A stretch of 44,688 nucleotides of DNA from NCBI GenBank assembly GCA_903865895.1, contig CAIPLM010000073.1:1-44688 (forward strand), given 5' to 3'. The stretch comes from an uncultured Rhodospirillales bacterium (GTDB lineage Bacteria > Pseudomonadota > Alphaproteobacteria > Acetobacterales > Acetobacteraceae). Below are positions 26,286-34,345 of the stretch, in pieces. Each line of letters starts with the position of its first letter. Positions within the stretch are counted from its first letter, which is position 1. Position numbers and translations under genes: made by a program. The notes below the pieces were generated by a model. The model did no database searches. It was given only the letters and a program-made list of their open reading frames with translations, and was not told the origin of the DNA.

Positions 26286-27031
26286 CACGCCTCCTCGCCG
26301 AGATAGGCGGCGCGCACCGCGGGGTCGGCGCGGATGGCGTCGGGGGGGCCGGAGGCGATGGCCTGGCCGTAGACGAGGACGGTGATGCGGTCGGCGAGGG
26401 CGAAGACCGCGTCCATGTCGTGTTCGACCAGGAGGATGGTGGCGTGGCGCTTGAGGCCGGCGAGGATGGTGGTCATCGCCTGGCTCTCGGTGGCGCCGAG
26501 CCCGGCCATCGGCTCATCGAGCAGCAGGAGCTTGGCGCCGGTCATCAGCGCCATTGCGAGTTCGAGCTGGCGCTGCTCGCCATGGGCGAGATCGCGGGCC
26601 GCAACCTCGGCGCGGGCGGCGAGGCCCATGCGAGCGAGCATGTCCAGCGCCGGATCGGTGAGGCTGCGGTCCCGCGCCGCCTCGCGCCAGAAGCGGAAGG
26701 AGTGGCCGGCGCGGATCTGCTCGACCAGGGCGACGTTCTCGAGCGCGGTGAATTCGGGGAGGATGGAGGTGACCTGGAAGGAGCGCGTCATCCCCAGGCG
26801 CACCCGTGCGGCGATGGGGGCGCCGGTGATGTCGGCGCCCGCGAGGCGGATGGTGCCGGCATCGGGTTTCAGCTCGCCAGAGATGAGGCCGATAGCGGTG
26901 GATTTGCCGGCGCCGTTGGGGCCGATCAGCGCGTGGAGTTCGCCCTCGGTGACATCGAGATCGAGGTTGTTGGTGGCGATGAGGCCGCCGAAGCGCTTCA
27001 TCAGGCCGCGGACTTCGAGGAGGGCGCTCAT
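26285..27031 (-). CDS. livG: Branched-chain amino-acid-type ABC transporter ATPase LivG
   Basis: 248 residues. Walker A GPNGAGKST (37-45), signature region LAHGEQRQLELAMAL (148 on), Walker B LLLLDEPMAGLG. The RSFQVTSILPEFTALENV stretch and the C-terminal LVYGQAIASGPPDAIRADPAVRAAYLG tail are diagnostic of LivG. The start ATG overlaps the livM stop (ATGA). Start at 27031 was chosen over a longer in-frame ORF that runs into livM. Confidence 0.95.
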   Translation of the reverse strand: MSALLEVRGLMKRFGGLIATNNLDLDVTEGELHALIGPNGAGKSTAIGLISGELKPDAGTIRLAGADITGAPIAARVRLGMTRSFQVTSILPEFTALENVALVEQIRAGHSFRFWREAARDRSLTDPALDMLARMGLAARAEVAARDLAHGEQRQLELAMALMTGAKLLLLDEPMAGLGATESQAMTTILAGLKRHATILLVEHDMDAVFALADRITVLVYGQAIASGPPDAIRADPAVRAAYLGEEA

Positions 27032-27978
27032 CGAAACAACCCCAGAATTCCGCGTCGGGCGAACAGCACCACGAACACCAGGATGGGGCCCATGACGATC
27101 ATCCAATGCTCGGTCCATTGCGCGAGCCAGGATTGCAGCAGCACCATCGCCGCTGCCCCGATCACCGGGCCGATCAGCGTTCCGGCGCCGCCCAACACCA
27201 CCATGATCATGAAATCACCGGACATCGTCCAATGCAGCATGTCCGGCGAGACGAAGCGCAGGAGGTTGGCGTGTAGTGCCCCCGCGAGCCCGGCTACCCC
27301 GCCGGCGATGGTGAAGGCGGTGAGCTTGTAGCGGTAGGTGGCGAGCCCGATCGCCTCCATCCGCCGCGGGTTCTGCCGCATCCCCTGCAGCACGCGGCCG
27401 AAGCGGCTATGCACCACCCGGTGCAGCAGGGCCAGCACGAGCACCAAAGCGGTGAGGCAGACGTAGTAGAACGCCACATCATCCCGCGGCGAGATACCGG
27501 GAATCCCGTTGCGCCGGCGGAAGCCGAGCCCGTCATCCCCGCCATAGGTCTTCAGCGAGACGAACAGGAAGAAGAACATCTCGGCGAAGGCCAGCGTGAT
27601 CATGATGAAGGACACGCCGGTGGTGCGCAGCGACAGCGCGCCAATCGCGAGTGCCGCCAGCGCCGAAACCGCAATTGCGAGCGGCCAGACCAGCCAGGCC
27701 TCGGTGAGGCCGGGGATCACGCCGAACATCTTCTCCCCCGCCGCGTGGAACGCCATGATCCCCACCGTGTAACCGCCCAGGCCGAAAAAGGCGGCGTGGC
27801 CAAAGGAGGAGAGGCCGGTATAGCCGATCAGCAAATCGAGCCCCGCCGCCGCAATGGCGTAGATGGCGATCTGGGTGCCGAGCGTGATGAGATCGGGCTT
27901 GCCGAGCGCCGCCGCCACTGCCGGCACCAGGCAGGCGAGCGCAATCGCCACCAATGCGGCGAGATAGCGTCTAACCAT
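27028..27978 (-). CDS. livM: Branched-chain amino-acid-type ABC transporter permease LivM
   Basis: 316 residues, about eight to ten membrane helices. IYAIAAAGLDLLIGYTGLSSFGHAAFFGLGGYT is the N-terminal family motif (quoted here across adjacent segments: IYAIAAAGLDLL, then YTGLSSFGHAAF). The ATPase-contact loop is MRQNPRRMEAIGLATYRYKL and GGAGTLIGPVIGA is present. It overlaps livH by 8 nt and livG by 4 nt, so the set is translated as one unit. Inner membrane. Confidence 0.94.
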   Translation of the reverse strand: MVRRYLAALVAIALACLVPAVAAALGKPDLITLGTQIAIYAIAAAGLDLLIGYTGLSSFGHAAFFGLGGYTVGIMAFHAAGEKMFGVIPGLTEAWLVWPLAIAVSALAALAIGALSLRTTGVSFIMITLAFAEMFFFLFVSLKTYGGDDGLGFRRRNGIPGISPRDDVAFYYVCLTALVLVLALLHRVVHSRFGRVLQGMRQNPRRMEAIGLATYRYKLTAFTIAGGVAGLAGALHANLLRFVSPDMLHWTMSGDFMIMVVLGGAGTLIGPVIGAAAMVLLQSWLAQWTEHWMIVMGPILVFVVLFARRGILGLFR

Positions 27979-28885
27979 GCGCCGGGAACAATCCGCGCGG
28001 CCGCACCAGCAGCACCACCGCCATGAGGATGAACACCGCCATCGAGGACAAGCCCGCCCCGATCGCGTCCGCCTCAGTCGCCACCATCACGCTCTTCAAC
28101 AGGCCAGGCAGGAAGGCCCGGGTGAGCGTATCCACCATCCCCACCAGCAAGGCCCCCGCCAGTGCCCCCCGCACCGAGCCGATGCCGCCCACCACGATCA
28201 CCACGAATGTCGTGATCAAAATGCGGTCGCCCATCCCCACCTGCACCGAGAGCAGCGGCCCCGTCATCGCCCCCGCCAGCCCCGCCAGCGCCGCGCCGAG
28301 GCCGAAAATCCCGGTGCTCAGCAGGCCGATATCCACCCCCAAAGCCCGCACCATCTCCCGATGCGTCGCCCCGGCGCGGATCAGCATGCCCACGCGGGTA
28401 TGCCCGATCAGCCCATACAGCAGCGCCGCCACCGCCATCCCCACCACGATGATCGCGAGCCGATACACCGGATATGGCACACCGGGAATGAACTCCACCG
28501 AGCCGCCCAGCCATCCCGGCACGGCGGCCATCAAGGGCTGACGGCCGAACAGCATCGCCATCGCCTCGTTGAAAAACAGGATCATCCCAAACGTCGCCAG
28601 CACCTGGTCCATATGGTCCCGCGCATACAACCGCCTGAGCACCGCCACTTCGATCGCCACCCCCGTCGCCGCCGCCGCCGCCAATCCCGCCAACAACGCC
28701 AGCACGAACGACCCCGTCCGCCCCTGCACCCAGGCCGCCGCGAACGCCCCGATCATATACAGCGACGCATGCGCGAGGTTGATCAGCCCCATAATGCCGA
28801 ACACCAGGGTCAACCCGGCGGCAAGCAGAAACAGCATCACCCCAAACTGCAACCCATTCAGCACCTGCTCCGCCAACAGCGTCAT
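27971..28885 (-). CDS. livH: Branched-chain amino-acid-type ABC transporter permease LivH
   Basis: 304 residues, about eight membrane helices. VLNGLQFGVMLFLLAAGLTL and IMGLINLAHASLYMIGAF are the LivH N-terminal pattern; GATHREMVRALGVDI is the ATPase-contact loop and VVIVVGGIGSVRGALAGALL is near the end. It is the first permease gene, 279 nt downstream of the binding protein gene at 29165. The gap is filled by a composite inverted repeat that may lower transcription into the permeases. Confidence 0.94.
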   Translation of the reverse strand: MTLLAEQVLNGLQFGVMLFLLAAGLTLVFGIMGLINLAHASLYMIGAFAAAWVQGRTGSFVLALLAGLAAAAATGVAIEVAVLRRLYARDHMDQVLATFGMILFFNEAMAMLFGRQPLMAAVPGWLGGSVEFIPGVPYPVYRLAIIVVGMAVAALLYGLIGHTRVGMLIRAGATHREMVRALGVDIGLLSTGIFGLGAALAGLAGAMTGPLLSVQVGMGDRILITTFVVIVVGGIGSVRGALAGALLVGMVDTLTRAFLPGLLKSVMVATEADAIGAGLSSMAVFILMAVVLLVRPRGLFPAHG

Positions 28886-28926
28886 GCGCTGATGCCATGG
28901 AGGGAGGGCGTGGGGCTGACGAAAGC

Positions 28927-29131
28927 AAGGCGGGGGCTCCGCCCCTCGACCCCGCTAAGGGCTGAGCCCTTAGAACCCATTTGTCTAAGAGGGTTTGGCG
29001 GGAGGGAGGGGGCCGACGGGATAGTTGCAACCGCGGAGTTGGCCCCCTCCCTCCCGCCAAACCATTCCCTTCGATCAAGGGTTCCAAGGGCCTCACGGCC
29101 CTTGGCGGGTCCAGGGCAGAGCCCTGGCCTT
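28927..29131. repeat. Composite inverted repeat: two diverged repeat copies tail to tail
   Basis: Copy A (28927-29014, plus) and copy B (29041-29131, minus) are versions of one element. Their tails form a perfect 23 bp inverted repeat (28992-29014 with 29041-29063; begins GGTTTGGCGGGAGG) around a 26 nt centre. Copy A has hairpins GGGGC/GCCCC and CTAAGGGC/GCCCTTAG. Copy B, read on the minus strand, has CCAGGGC/GCCCTGG and CCAAGGGCC/GGCCCTTGG at the same places. Arms differ between copies yet remain paired. It fills the gap between a binding-protein gene and livH. Confidence 0.85.
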
Positions 29132-29164
29132 CCTTCCTTCACCCCGCGCCAACCACCCATGGCG

Positions 29165-30328
29165 TCAGAGCTTGCACTGGGCCGCGTAGGCGTCGCCATG
29201 GTTGGTGAGGACTTTGCCCTTGGTGACAAGCGCGAGCTTGCCATCGGCGCCCTTCTCGACGCGCAGGCCATACCAATCCTGCACCGGATGCTGGTTGGCG
29301 CCGAACTTGAAGGCGCCGCGAACCGAGGCGAAGTCGGCTTTCAGCATGGCGGTGCGAAACGCCTCCGCATTGCCGGGATTGGCGGATTTCAGCGCGGCGG
29401 CAATTGCGAGCGCGGTGTCGTAGCCCTGGCTCGCGTAATATGTCGGCATGCGCTTGAAGCGCTCGGTGAAGCCGGCGACGAAGCGCTTATTGGCCGCATT
29501 GTCGAAATCGCTGTTCCAGTGCGAGGTGACATCCATGCCCGTCGCGATCTCGCCCACCGCACCGAGGGTGGTGGCATCGAGCGAGGGGGCGGCGAGCACC
29601 ATCGGGATTTTCCCGACCAGGCCGGCCTGCTGATACTGGCGCAGGAAGGCGATGCCGAGGCCGCCGGGATGAAACTGAAACACGGCATCGGGGTTGGCGG
29701 CGCGGATTTGCGCCATTTCGGGCGCGTAGTCGGTCTGGTCGAGCTTGGTATAGGCCTCGCCGACAATCTCGCCCTTGAAGAAGCGCTTGAAGCCGGTGAT
29801 GGCGTCCTTCCCCGCGGGATAGTTGGGGGCGAGGAGATACATCCGCTTGTAGCCGAGGCGCGTGGCGTTCTCGCCGGCGCTTTCATGCAGGCTGTCATTC
29901 TGCCAGGAGATCACGAAGTAATTGCGATGGCAGTTCTTACCCGCGAGGCTCGACGGCCCGGCATTGGGGCTCACATAGACCGCCCCCTCCTCCAGCACAT
30001 CGGGCGCCACCGCCTCGAGGATGTTGGAGAACACGATGCCGGTGAACAGCTTGATGCCGTCGGACTTCAGCATGCGATTGGCGATCTGCTTGGCCTGGGC
30101 CGGCTTCAACCCGTCATCCTCGATCACCAGCTCCACCTTGGTGGCGCCAAACATCCCGGTATCGGCGGCGAGTTGGAAGGCGTCGCGGATATCGGCGCCG
30201 AGATAGCCGCCGGGGCCGGAGAGCGTGGTGATCATGCCGATCTTCACCGCCGCCCCCTGGGCACGGACGATGCTGGGCGCGGCGAGCGTGGCGGCGGCGG
30301 CGATGGCCGCACGGCGGGTGATGGTCAT
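29165..30328 (-). CDS. Branched-chain amino-acid-type ABC transporter substrate-binding protein (LivK-like), first copy
   Basis: 387 residues. A Tat-like or Sec signal peptide (MTITRRAAIAAAATLAAPSI, cleaved after VRA near residue 23) precedes VKIGMITTLSGPGGYLGADI, the LivK-type start. GGGAG lies about 7 nt before the ATG. Closely related to the other binding protein of the operon. First gene of the livHMGF set; abundant binding protein relative to permease would be expected because strong hairpins follow its stop. Confidence 0.92.
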   Translation of the reverse strand: MTITRRAAIAAAATLAAPSIVRAQGAAVKIGMITTLSGPGGYLGADIRDAFQLAADTGMFGATKVELVIEDDGLKPAQAKQIANRMLKSDGIKLFTGIVFSNILEAVAPDVLEEGAVYVSPNAGPSSLAGKNCHRNYFVISWQNDSLHESAGENATRLGYKRMYLLAPNYPAGKDAITGFKRFFKGEIVGEAYTKLDQTDYAPEMAQIRAANPDAVFQFHPGGLGIAFLRQYQQAGLVGKIPMVLAAPSLDATTLGAVGEIATGMDVTSHWNSDFDNAANKRFVAGFTERFKRMPTYYASQGYDTALAIAAALKSANPGNAEAFRTAMLKADFASVRGAFKFGANQHPVQDWYGLRVEKGADGKLALVTKGKVLTNHGDAYAAQCKL

Positions 30329-30419
30329 GGCTATTCTCCCTCAGACTGATAATTGCAATTCAACTTCGACAAGCCCGCACGCGCCGGTTAGTGCCGGCCC
30401 GCCACCCATGGTCACGCAA

Positions 30420-30722
30420 TCAATGGGAGAAGTATTTCAGGATCCCAGCAGCAGCAAATACAGCCAGAACGAAACCCAAAAGTTGGATCGCTGTCGGGGA
30501 TTGTGACACCCGGCCACGGATTTCCGCAGTGTCGATCTCCACCTTGCGGAGCCGGTCATCGATTTTCGTCAACAAAGCTTCGACACGATAGACCGCGCCT
30601 TTGACGTCGCCCATGTCGGATTCAAGCTGAGCCAGCCGCGTTTCCATATCCGGACCATATGGGCCGCCGCCGCCTGCTTCAACAGATTTACCAAACTTGG
30701 GATAAAAAACGTTCTCGCTCAT
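30420..30722 (-). CDS. Small coiled-coil protein with C-terminal membrane anchor
   Basis: 100 residues; family not recognised with certainty. A Gly-rich start (15-23) leads into a predicted coiled coil (about 26-72, METRLAQLESDMGDVKGAVY and DDRLRKVEIDTAEIRGRV with heptad-like hydrophobics), then a single membrane helix (about 78-96, LLGFVLAVFAAAGILKYF) and a two-residue end. This is the shape of a tail-anchored protein and is like the XhlA/DUF1640-type small phage and host proteins. The ATG overlaps the upstream stop by 4 nt, so it is coupled to the zinc-ribbon protein. Confidence 0.7.
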   Translation of the reverse strand: MSENVFYPKFGKSVEAGGGGPYGPDMETRLAQLESDMGDVKGAVYRVEALLTKIDDRLRKVEIDTAEIRGRVSQSPTAIQLLGFVLAVFAAAGILKYFSH

Positions 30723-30988
30723 TCCGCCGCTCCTTGCGGTCGGACTTTGCCGTCGACGATCTCGGCCACATGCTCACGGAGGAACCCGCATGTGGTGCAA
30801 GCAAGGGCGTATACCTCCAGCGCGATACCCGAAGCCAGGAACATCCTCTTTTGCCGGGTACTTGTCATATGCCACCAAGCTCGGTTGGCACAGATAGGGC
30901 AAGCGGGGTCCGCGGTTCCAATGGCGGCGAACTGGGCGTTGAGCCTGGCCAGATAGGCTGCGTCAGCGTCGTCTCGCTGCTCACTCAT
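30719..30988 (-). CDS. Small zinc-ribbon-like protein
   Basis: 89 residues from ATG 30988. Two CxxC pairs are spaced as in a zinc ribbon: Cys30/Cys33 (CPIC) and Cys64/Cys67 (CTTCGF), with a basic stretch (TSTRQKRMF) and hydrophobic segment between them. No family is recognised. It is followed without gap by the tail-anchored coiled-coil protein, and the pair probably works together. The dioxygenase gene ends 28 nt upstream on the same strand, so read-through from that operon is possible. Confidence 0.7.
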   Translation of the reverse strand: MSEQRDDADAAYLARLNAQFAAIGTADPACPICANRAWWHMTSTRQKRMFLASGIALEVYALACTTCGFLREHVAEIVDGKVRPQGAAE

Positions 30989-31016
30989 TTGCGGACCACC
31001 CACTTCTCGTTACATA

Positions 31017-31559
31017 TCAGAGCGATACCCAGCCCGGCGGCGGCTGCTTGCCCGGATGCAGCGTGCCGCAGCTTCGGCAGGTTCGCACCTGTTCGTTGCT
31101 GTAGAAGGCGTCGTAAAGCGGCGGCAGGTCGGTGACAATGTTCTTGAGCGTCAGCTCGATGCGGTGAACGCAGGCGTGGCAGTTGAAACAGTACCACTCG
31201 AACGCGTCCTTCATGTCAGGCGCCCGCTGGCTCTCCACCACCAGCCCGACCGAGCCGGCCTGCGGCCGCTGGGGGGAGTGGCGGACATGCGCGGGCAACA
31301 TGAAAATCTCGCCCTCGCGGATCGGGATGTCCCGGATGGCACCCTCGTCGATCACCTTGAGCACCATGGTGCCCTTGAGCTGATAGAAGAACTCCTCGAC
31401 GGGATCATCGTGGAAATCAACGCGCTGGTTCGGCCCGCCGACCACCTGCACCACCATGCCAGCGTCCTCGAACACCAGCTTGTTCCCAACAGGGGGCTTC
31501 AGCAGATGGGCATGGGCGTCGATCCAGGCCTTGAAATCGAAGGGCGCACGAAGGGCCAT
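31017..31559 (-). CDS. nbaC: 3-hydroxyanthranilate 3,4-dioxygenase
   Basis: 180 residues, a cupin of the bacterial class with a second iron site. Catalytic iron ligands His50, Glu56 and His94 (DFHDDPVEEFFYQLKG and LPAHVRHSP) and the substrate arginines Arg46 and Arg98 are at family positions. The C-terminal rubredoxin-like site is Cys124/Cys127 and Cys161/Cys164. The enzyme opens 3-hydroxyanthranilate to aminocarboxymuconate semialdehyde, a step of tryptophan/kynurenine or 2-nitrobenzoate breakdown. ATG at 31559 chosen because family members start MALRAPFDFKAWID-like. No other kynurenine genes are in view; instead it follows a DapA-like gene by 5 nt. Confidence 0.95.
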   Translation of the reverse strand: MALRAPFDFKAWIDAHAHLLKPPVGNKLVFEDAGMVVQVVGGPNQRVDFHDDPVEEFFYQLKGTMVLKVIDEGAIRDIPIREGEIFMLPAHVRHSPQRPQAGSVGLVVESQRAPDMKDAFEWYCFNCHACVHRIELTLKNIVTDLPPLYDAFYSNEQVRTCRSCGTLHPGKQPPPGWVSL

Positions 31560-31564
31560 TGTCT

Positions 31565-32539
31565 CTACTCCGCCGCCTGCTTGCGGCCGGGCGCATGGGC
31601 GGCGAAAGCCGAAGCGATGGCAGCGCGCTCGGCCTCGGTGAGTTCCAGCATCGGCCGGCGCACCGCGCCGCCGGTCTGGCCCAGCATGTCCTGCCAATAT
31701 TTCTGCGCCGATTGCGGCTTGTCGCCAGGCCGCGTGCGCTTCAGCGCCGCGCGCAGCGGATCGAGCGTCGCGCTGATCGCCCGCGCCCGCGCGTGATCTC
31801 CGGCGAAAGCCGCATCGGTATAGTCGCGCATCCGCCGATCATCCGCGGTTTGCAGCAGATAAGGCGGCGAGGAGCAGAGATAGACCTGCCAGTTGAGATC
31901 GATGATATTGTCGAGCCACTCCTCCTCACTCGCCGTGCTGACAATCAGCTTGTCGCCGGCGAGATGCGTGAGGCGGGTGTACATCTCGCGCGGCACCGAA
32001 TACTTGATGGCGACGATGTTGGGCAGCTCGGCGATCCGCGCACACAGCTCGGGCGACATCAGATAGCCGCTGTCCGGGTGGCTCCACAGCGCGATGCCGA
32101 TATTCACCTGTTCGCTGATGTATTTGTAGTATTCGTAGAGGATGTTGTCCCGGTCATGCACGAAATGCAGTACCGGCGCATGCACCACGATGTAGTCCGC
32201 CCCCACCGCCTCGGCGTGGCGAGCGAGATCGAGCACCACATCCATGTTCTGATCCGAACAGGACATGATGGTCTGGCCATGGGGCGCACAGGCGTCGACG
32301 GCGATTTCAAAGGCCCGCTTGCGCTCGGCGATCGACATCGAGAAGAACTCGCCCTGCTTGCCGCAGACGAACACCCCGTCGATGCCGAGGTCACGCGTCC
32401 AGTGCTGCAAATTGCGCGCGAAGCCGGCCTCGTCCACCGCGCCATCGCCGGGGCGGAAGGGCGTGAGCGCCGCGGCCCAGATGCCACGCAATGTCTCGCG
32501 GGCATGGGCCTTGGCGTCGCGGCGGTCGTAGCGCCTCAT
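31565..32539 (-). CDS. DapA-like (dihydrodipicolinate synthase family) lyase, second type
   Basis: 324 residues. GIWAAALTPFRPGDGAVDEAG (quoted in part) is the barrel start, with VFVCGKQGEFFSMS in place of the GTTGE loop, and Lys179 (NIVAIKYSV) as Schiff-base lysine. The classical YNVP tyrosine is absent: the strand reads ALWSHPDSG (150-158). This may be a hydratase-aldolase rather than a DapA enzyme; relatives act on aromatic-ring-cleavage products such as 2'-carboxybenzalpyruvates, which would suit the ring-cleaving dioxygenase next to it. The ATG overlaps the binding-protein stop by 4 nt. Confidence 0.86.
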   Translation of the reverse strand: MRRYDRRDAKAHARETLRGIWAAALTPFRPGDGAVDEAGFARNLQHWTRDLGIDGVFVCGKQGEFFSMSIAERKRAFEIAVDACAPHGQTIMSCSDQNMDVVLDLARHAEAVGADYIVVHAPVLHFVHDRDNILYEYYKYISEQVNIGIALWSHPDSGYLMSPELCARIAELPNIVAIKYSVPREMYTRLTHLAGDKLIVSTASEEEWLDNIIDLNWQVYLCSSPPYLLQTADDRRMRDYTDAAFAGDHARARAISATLDPLRAALKRTRPGDKPQSAQKYWQDMLGQTGGAVRRPMLELTEAERAAIASAFAAHAPGRKQAAE

Positions 32540-34122
32540 GCGTTGCGCTTCACGTTGTAGAACACAGGGATTCCCCCCTTGATCACGCCCGAGATATCCC
32601 TGCGATAGGCGCCGGCGAAGAAGAAAGCGCCGAGCGGGATGTAGGGCACGTCCTCGAAGCATTGCAGCTGGATTTCGCGGCATATCCGCTTCTGCTCGGC
32701 GACATCCGTCGCCTCGATCCATGCGGTGCGCAACGCCTCGACCTTCGGCGCAGTCGGCCAGCCGAACAGCGAATTCTTGCCGAGCCCGCGCATGAACCCA
32801 TGCGCCGCCGGGCTCATCTGCGAGAAGCCGGGCCCATAGTTGAAGTTGAGGTTCCAGCCGCCCTTGTCGATCGGCTCCTGCGAGTTGAGCCGGGCCGCCA
32901 CCGTCGCCCAGTCGGCCGTCACATAATCCATGTTCATGCCCAGCTTGCGGAATACCTCGCCGCCGACCTCGCTCATCGCGTTGATGGCCGGCAGATCGGT
33001 CGGCACCAGGAGATTAAAGCGCTGGCCATTGTAACCGGCCGCCTCCAGCTCCTTCTTCACCCGGGCGAGGTCCACCGGCGCATTGAGCCGCGCCATCCCC
33101 GCATCATTGGCCAGCGGCGATTGCGGCGCGAAGAACCCCACCCCGGCGCGCGACATCTCCGGCGCATCGCCGGCCACCGCCTGCATCATGTCCTTCTGGC
33201 TGAACGCGCCGAGCAACGCGCGGCGGATCGCCGGATTGTCGAAAGGCGGGTTCAGATGGTTGAAGCGCAGCACCGAGACGTAGCCGAGCGTATCGACGAT
33301 ATCGACGACGATATCCTTGTTCTTGCGCAGCAACGGCAGCAGGTCCGCATGCGGCTGCTCCCACCAGTCGATCTCGCCGGATTGCAACGCGGCCGCCGCC
33401 GTCGCCGGATCGGGGATGGTGTGCCACTCCACGCGCTCGAACTGCGCAATCTTCGGCCCCGTTGTCCCCTCCGGCTTGCCCTCGCCCCGCGGTACATAAC
33501 CCGCGAACTTCTCGTAGACGGCGCGCGACCCCGGCACCCGCTCGCCCATGACGAACTTGTACGGCCCGGAACCGACGATCTCCTTCACCGCCGATGTCGG
33601 GTCCGCATTGGCCAGCCGCTCCGGCATGATCGCCGGCGCGAAGGGGTTCTGCTTGCCCAGCAAATCCGCCAGCAGGCGGAAGGGGCGCTTGAGGCGGAAC
33701 TCGATCACCTTGTCAGAGGCGGCGATCACGTCGTCCACCTGCTGGAACACCGAGAGCGCGTAGACATCCCGCTTGGCCCAGCGCTTCAGGCTCGCCACCG
33801 CGTCCCGCGCCAGCACCGCCTCGCCATCATGGAACTTCAGCCCGTCCCGCAGCGTGATCTTCCAGGTCTTGCCGTCATTCTCCACCACATGCCCGGCCGC
33901 CATCTGCGGCTTCGGCTGCACCTGATCGTCGAGCCCGTAGAGGAAATCGTAGACGAGATAGGCGTGGTTACGCGTCACCAGCGCCGGGGCGAAATGCGGA
34001 TCGAGCAGGGCGATATCGGCCTGCGGCGCGAATTTCAACACTTTCGGGTTGCCGGCAGCCCGCACCGCAGGAGCGGCGAGCGTCAGGGCGGCAGACGAGG
34101 CAAGGAAGCTGCGGCGTTTCAT
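32536..34122 (-). CDS. ABC transporter substrate-binding protein, family 5 (peptide/nickel type)
   Basis: 528 residues. ATG at 34122 with GGAGA 6 nt upstream starts a Tat-like signal (MKRRSFLASSAALTLAAPAV, cleavage near residue 23); a GTG four codons earlier is the alternative. Family 5 features are LLDPHFAPALVTRNHAYLVY, KTWKITLRDGLKFHDGEAV and NPAIRRALLGAFSQKDMMQ. It leads an operon with a DapA-like lyase and 3-hydroxyanthranilate dioxygenase. Partner permeases are not adjacent. It may capture a substrate that the enzymes downstream process. Confidence 0.9.
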   Translation of the reverse strand: MKRRSFLASSAALTLAAPAVRAAGNPKVLKFAPQADIALLDPHFAPALVTRNHAYLVYDFLYGLDDQVQPKPQMAAGHVVENDGKTWKITLRDGLKFHDGEAVLARDAVASLKRWAKRDVYALSVFQQVDDVIAASDKVIEFRLKRPFRLLADLLGKQNPFAPAIMPERLANADPTSAVKEIVGSGPYKFVMGERVPGSRAVYEKFAGYVPRGEGKPEGTTGPKIAQFERVEWHTIPDPATAAAALQSGEIDWWEQPHADLLPLLRKNKDIVVDIVDTLGYVSVLRFNHLNPPFDNPAIRRALLGAFSQKDMMQAVAGDAPEMSRAGVGFFAPQSPLANDAGMARLNAPVDLARVKKELEAAGYNGQRFNLLVPTDLPAINAMSEVGGEVFRKLGMNMDYVTADWATVAARLNSQEPIDKGGWNLNFNYGPGFSQMSPAAHGFMRGLGKNSLFGWPTAPKVEALRTAWIEATDVAEQKRICREIQLQCFEDVPYIPLGAFFFAGAYRRDISGVIKGGIPVFYNVKRNA

Positions 34123-34345
34123 CGCGGTCTCCACACGGTGTGATGGGGAGAGACGCTAAGGAATAAGGCGGCGGGACGGAAGAGGTTCGTTTGTAGTTAA
34201 AGAGACGGTACAGGTTCGGCGCGCGGGGAACCGCGCCCCACACATCGCCCCGTCACCCGGCACGGAGCGGCGAAACCACGACAAATCCGTCAATCGGCAA
34301 ACGTTCCGGATATGACACACCACCGTATGAGAACGTGAGTTGGCC
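34123..34345. promoter_or_regulatory. Divergent intergenic region with a small hairpin
   Basis: This 223 bp gap separates the leftward binding-protein operon from the rightward adhesin-like gene and should carry promoters for both. A GCGCGG/CCGCGC hairpin with a GGAA loop lies at 34221-34236. No clear operator is seen. Confidence 0.4.

Noticed and set aside
27977-30349. 790-codon open frame on the plus strand
   Set aside because: Antisense to livH and a binding protein and runs through the composite repeat; His/Arg/Gln-rich shadow.
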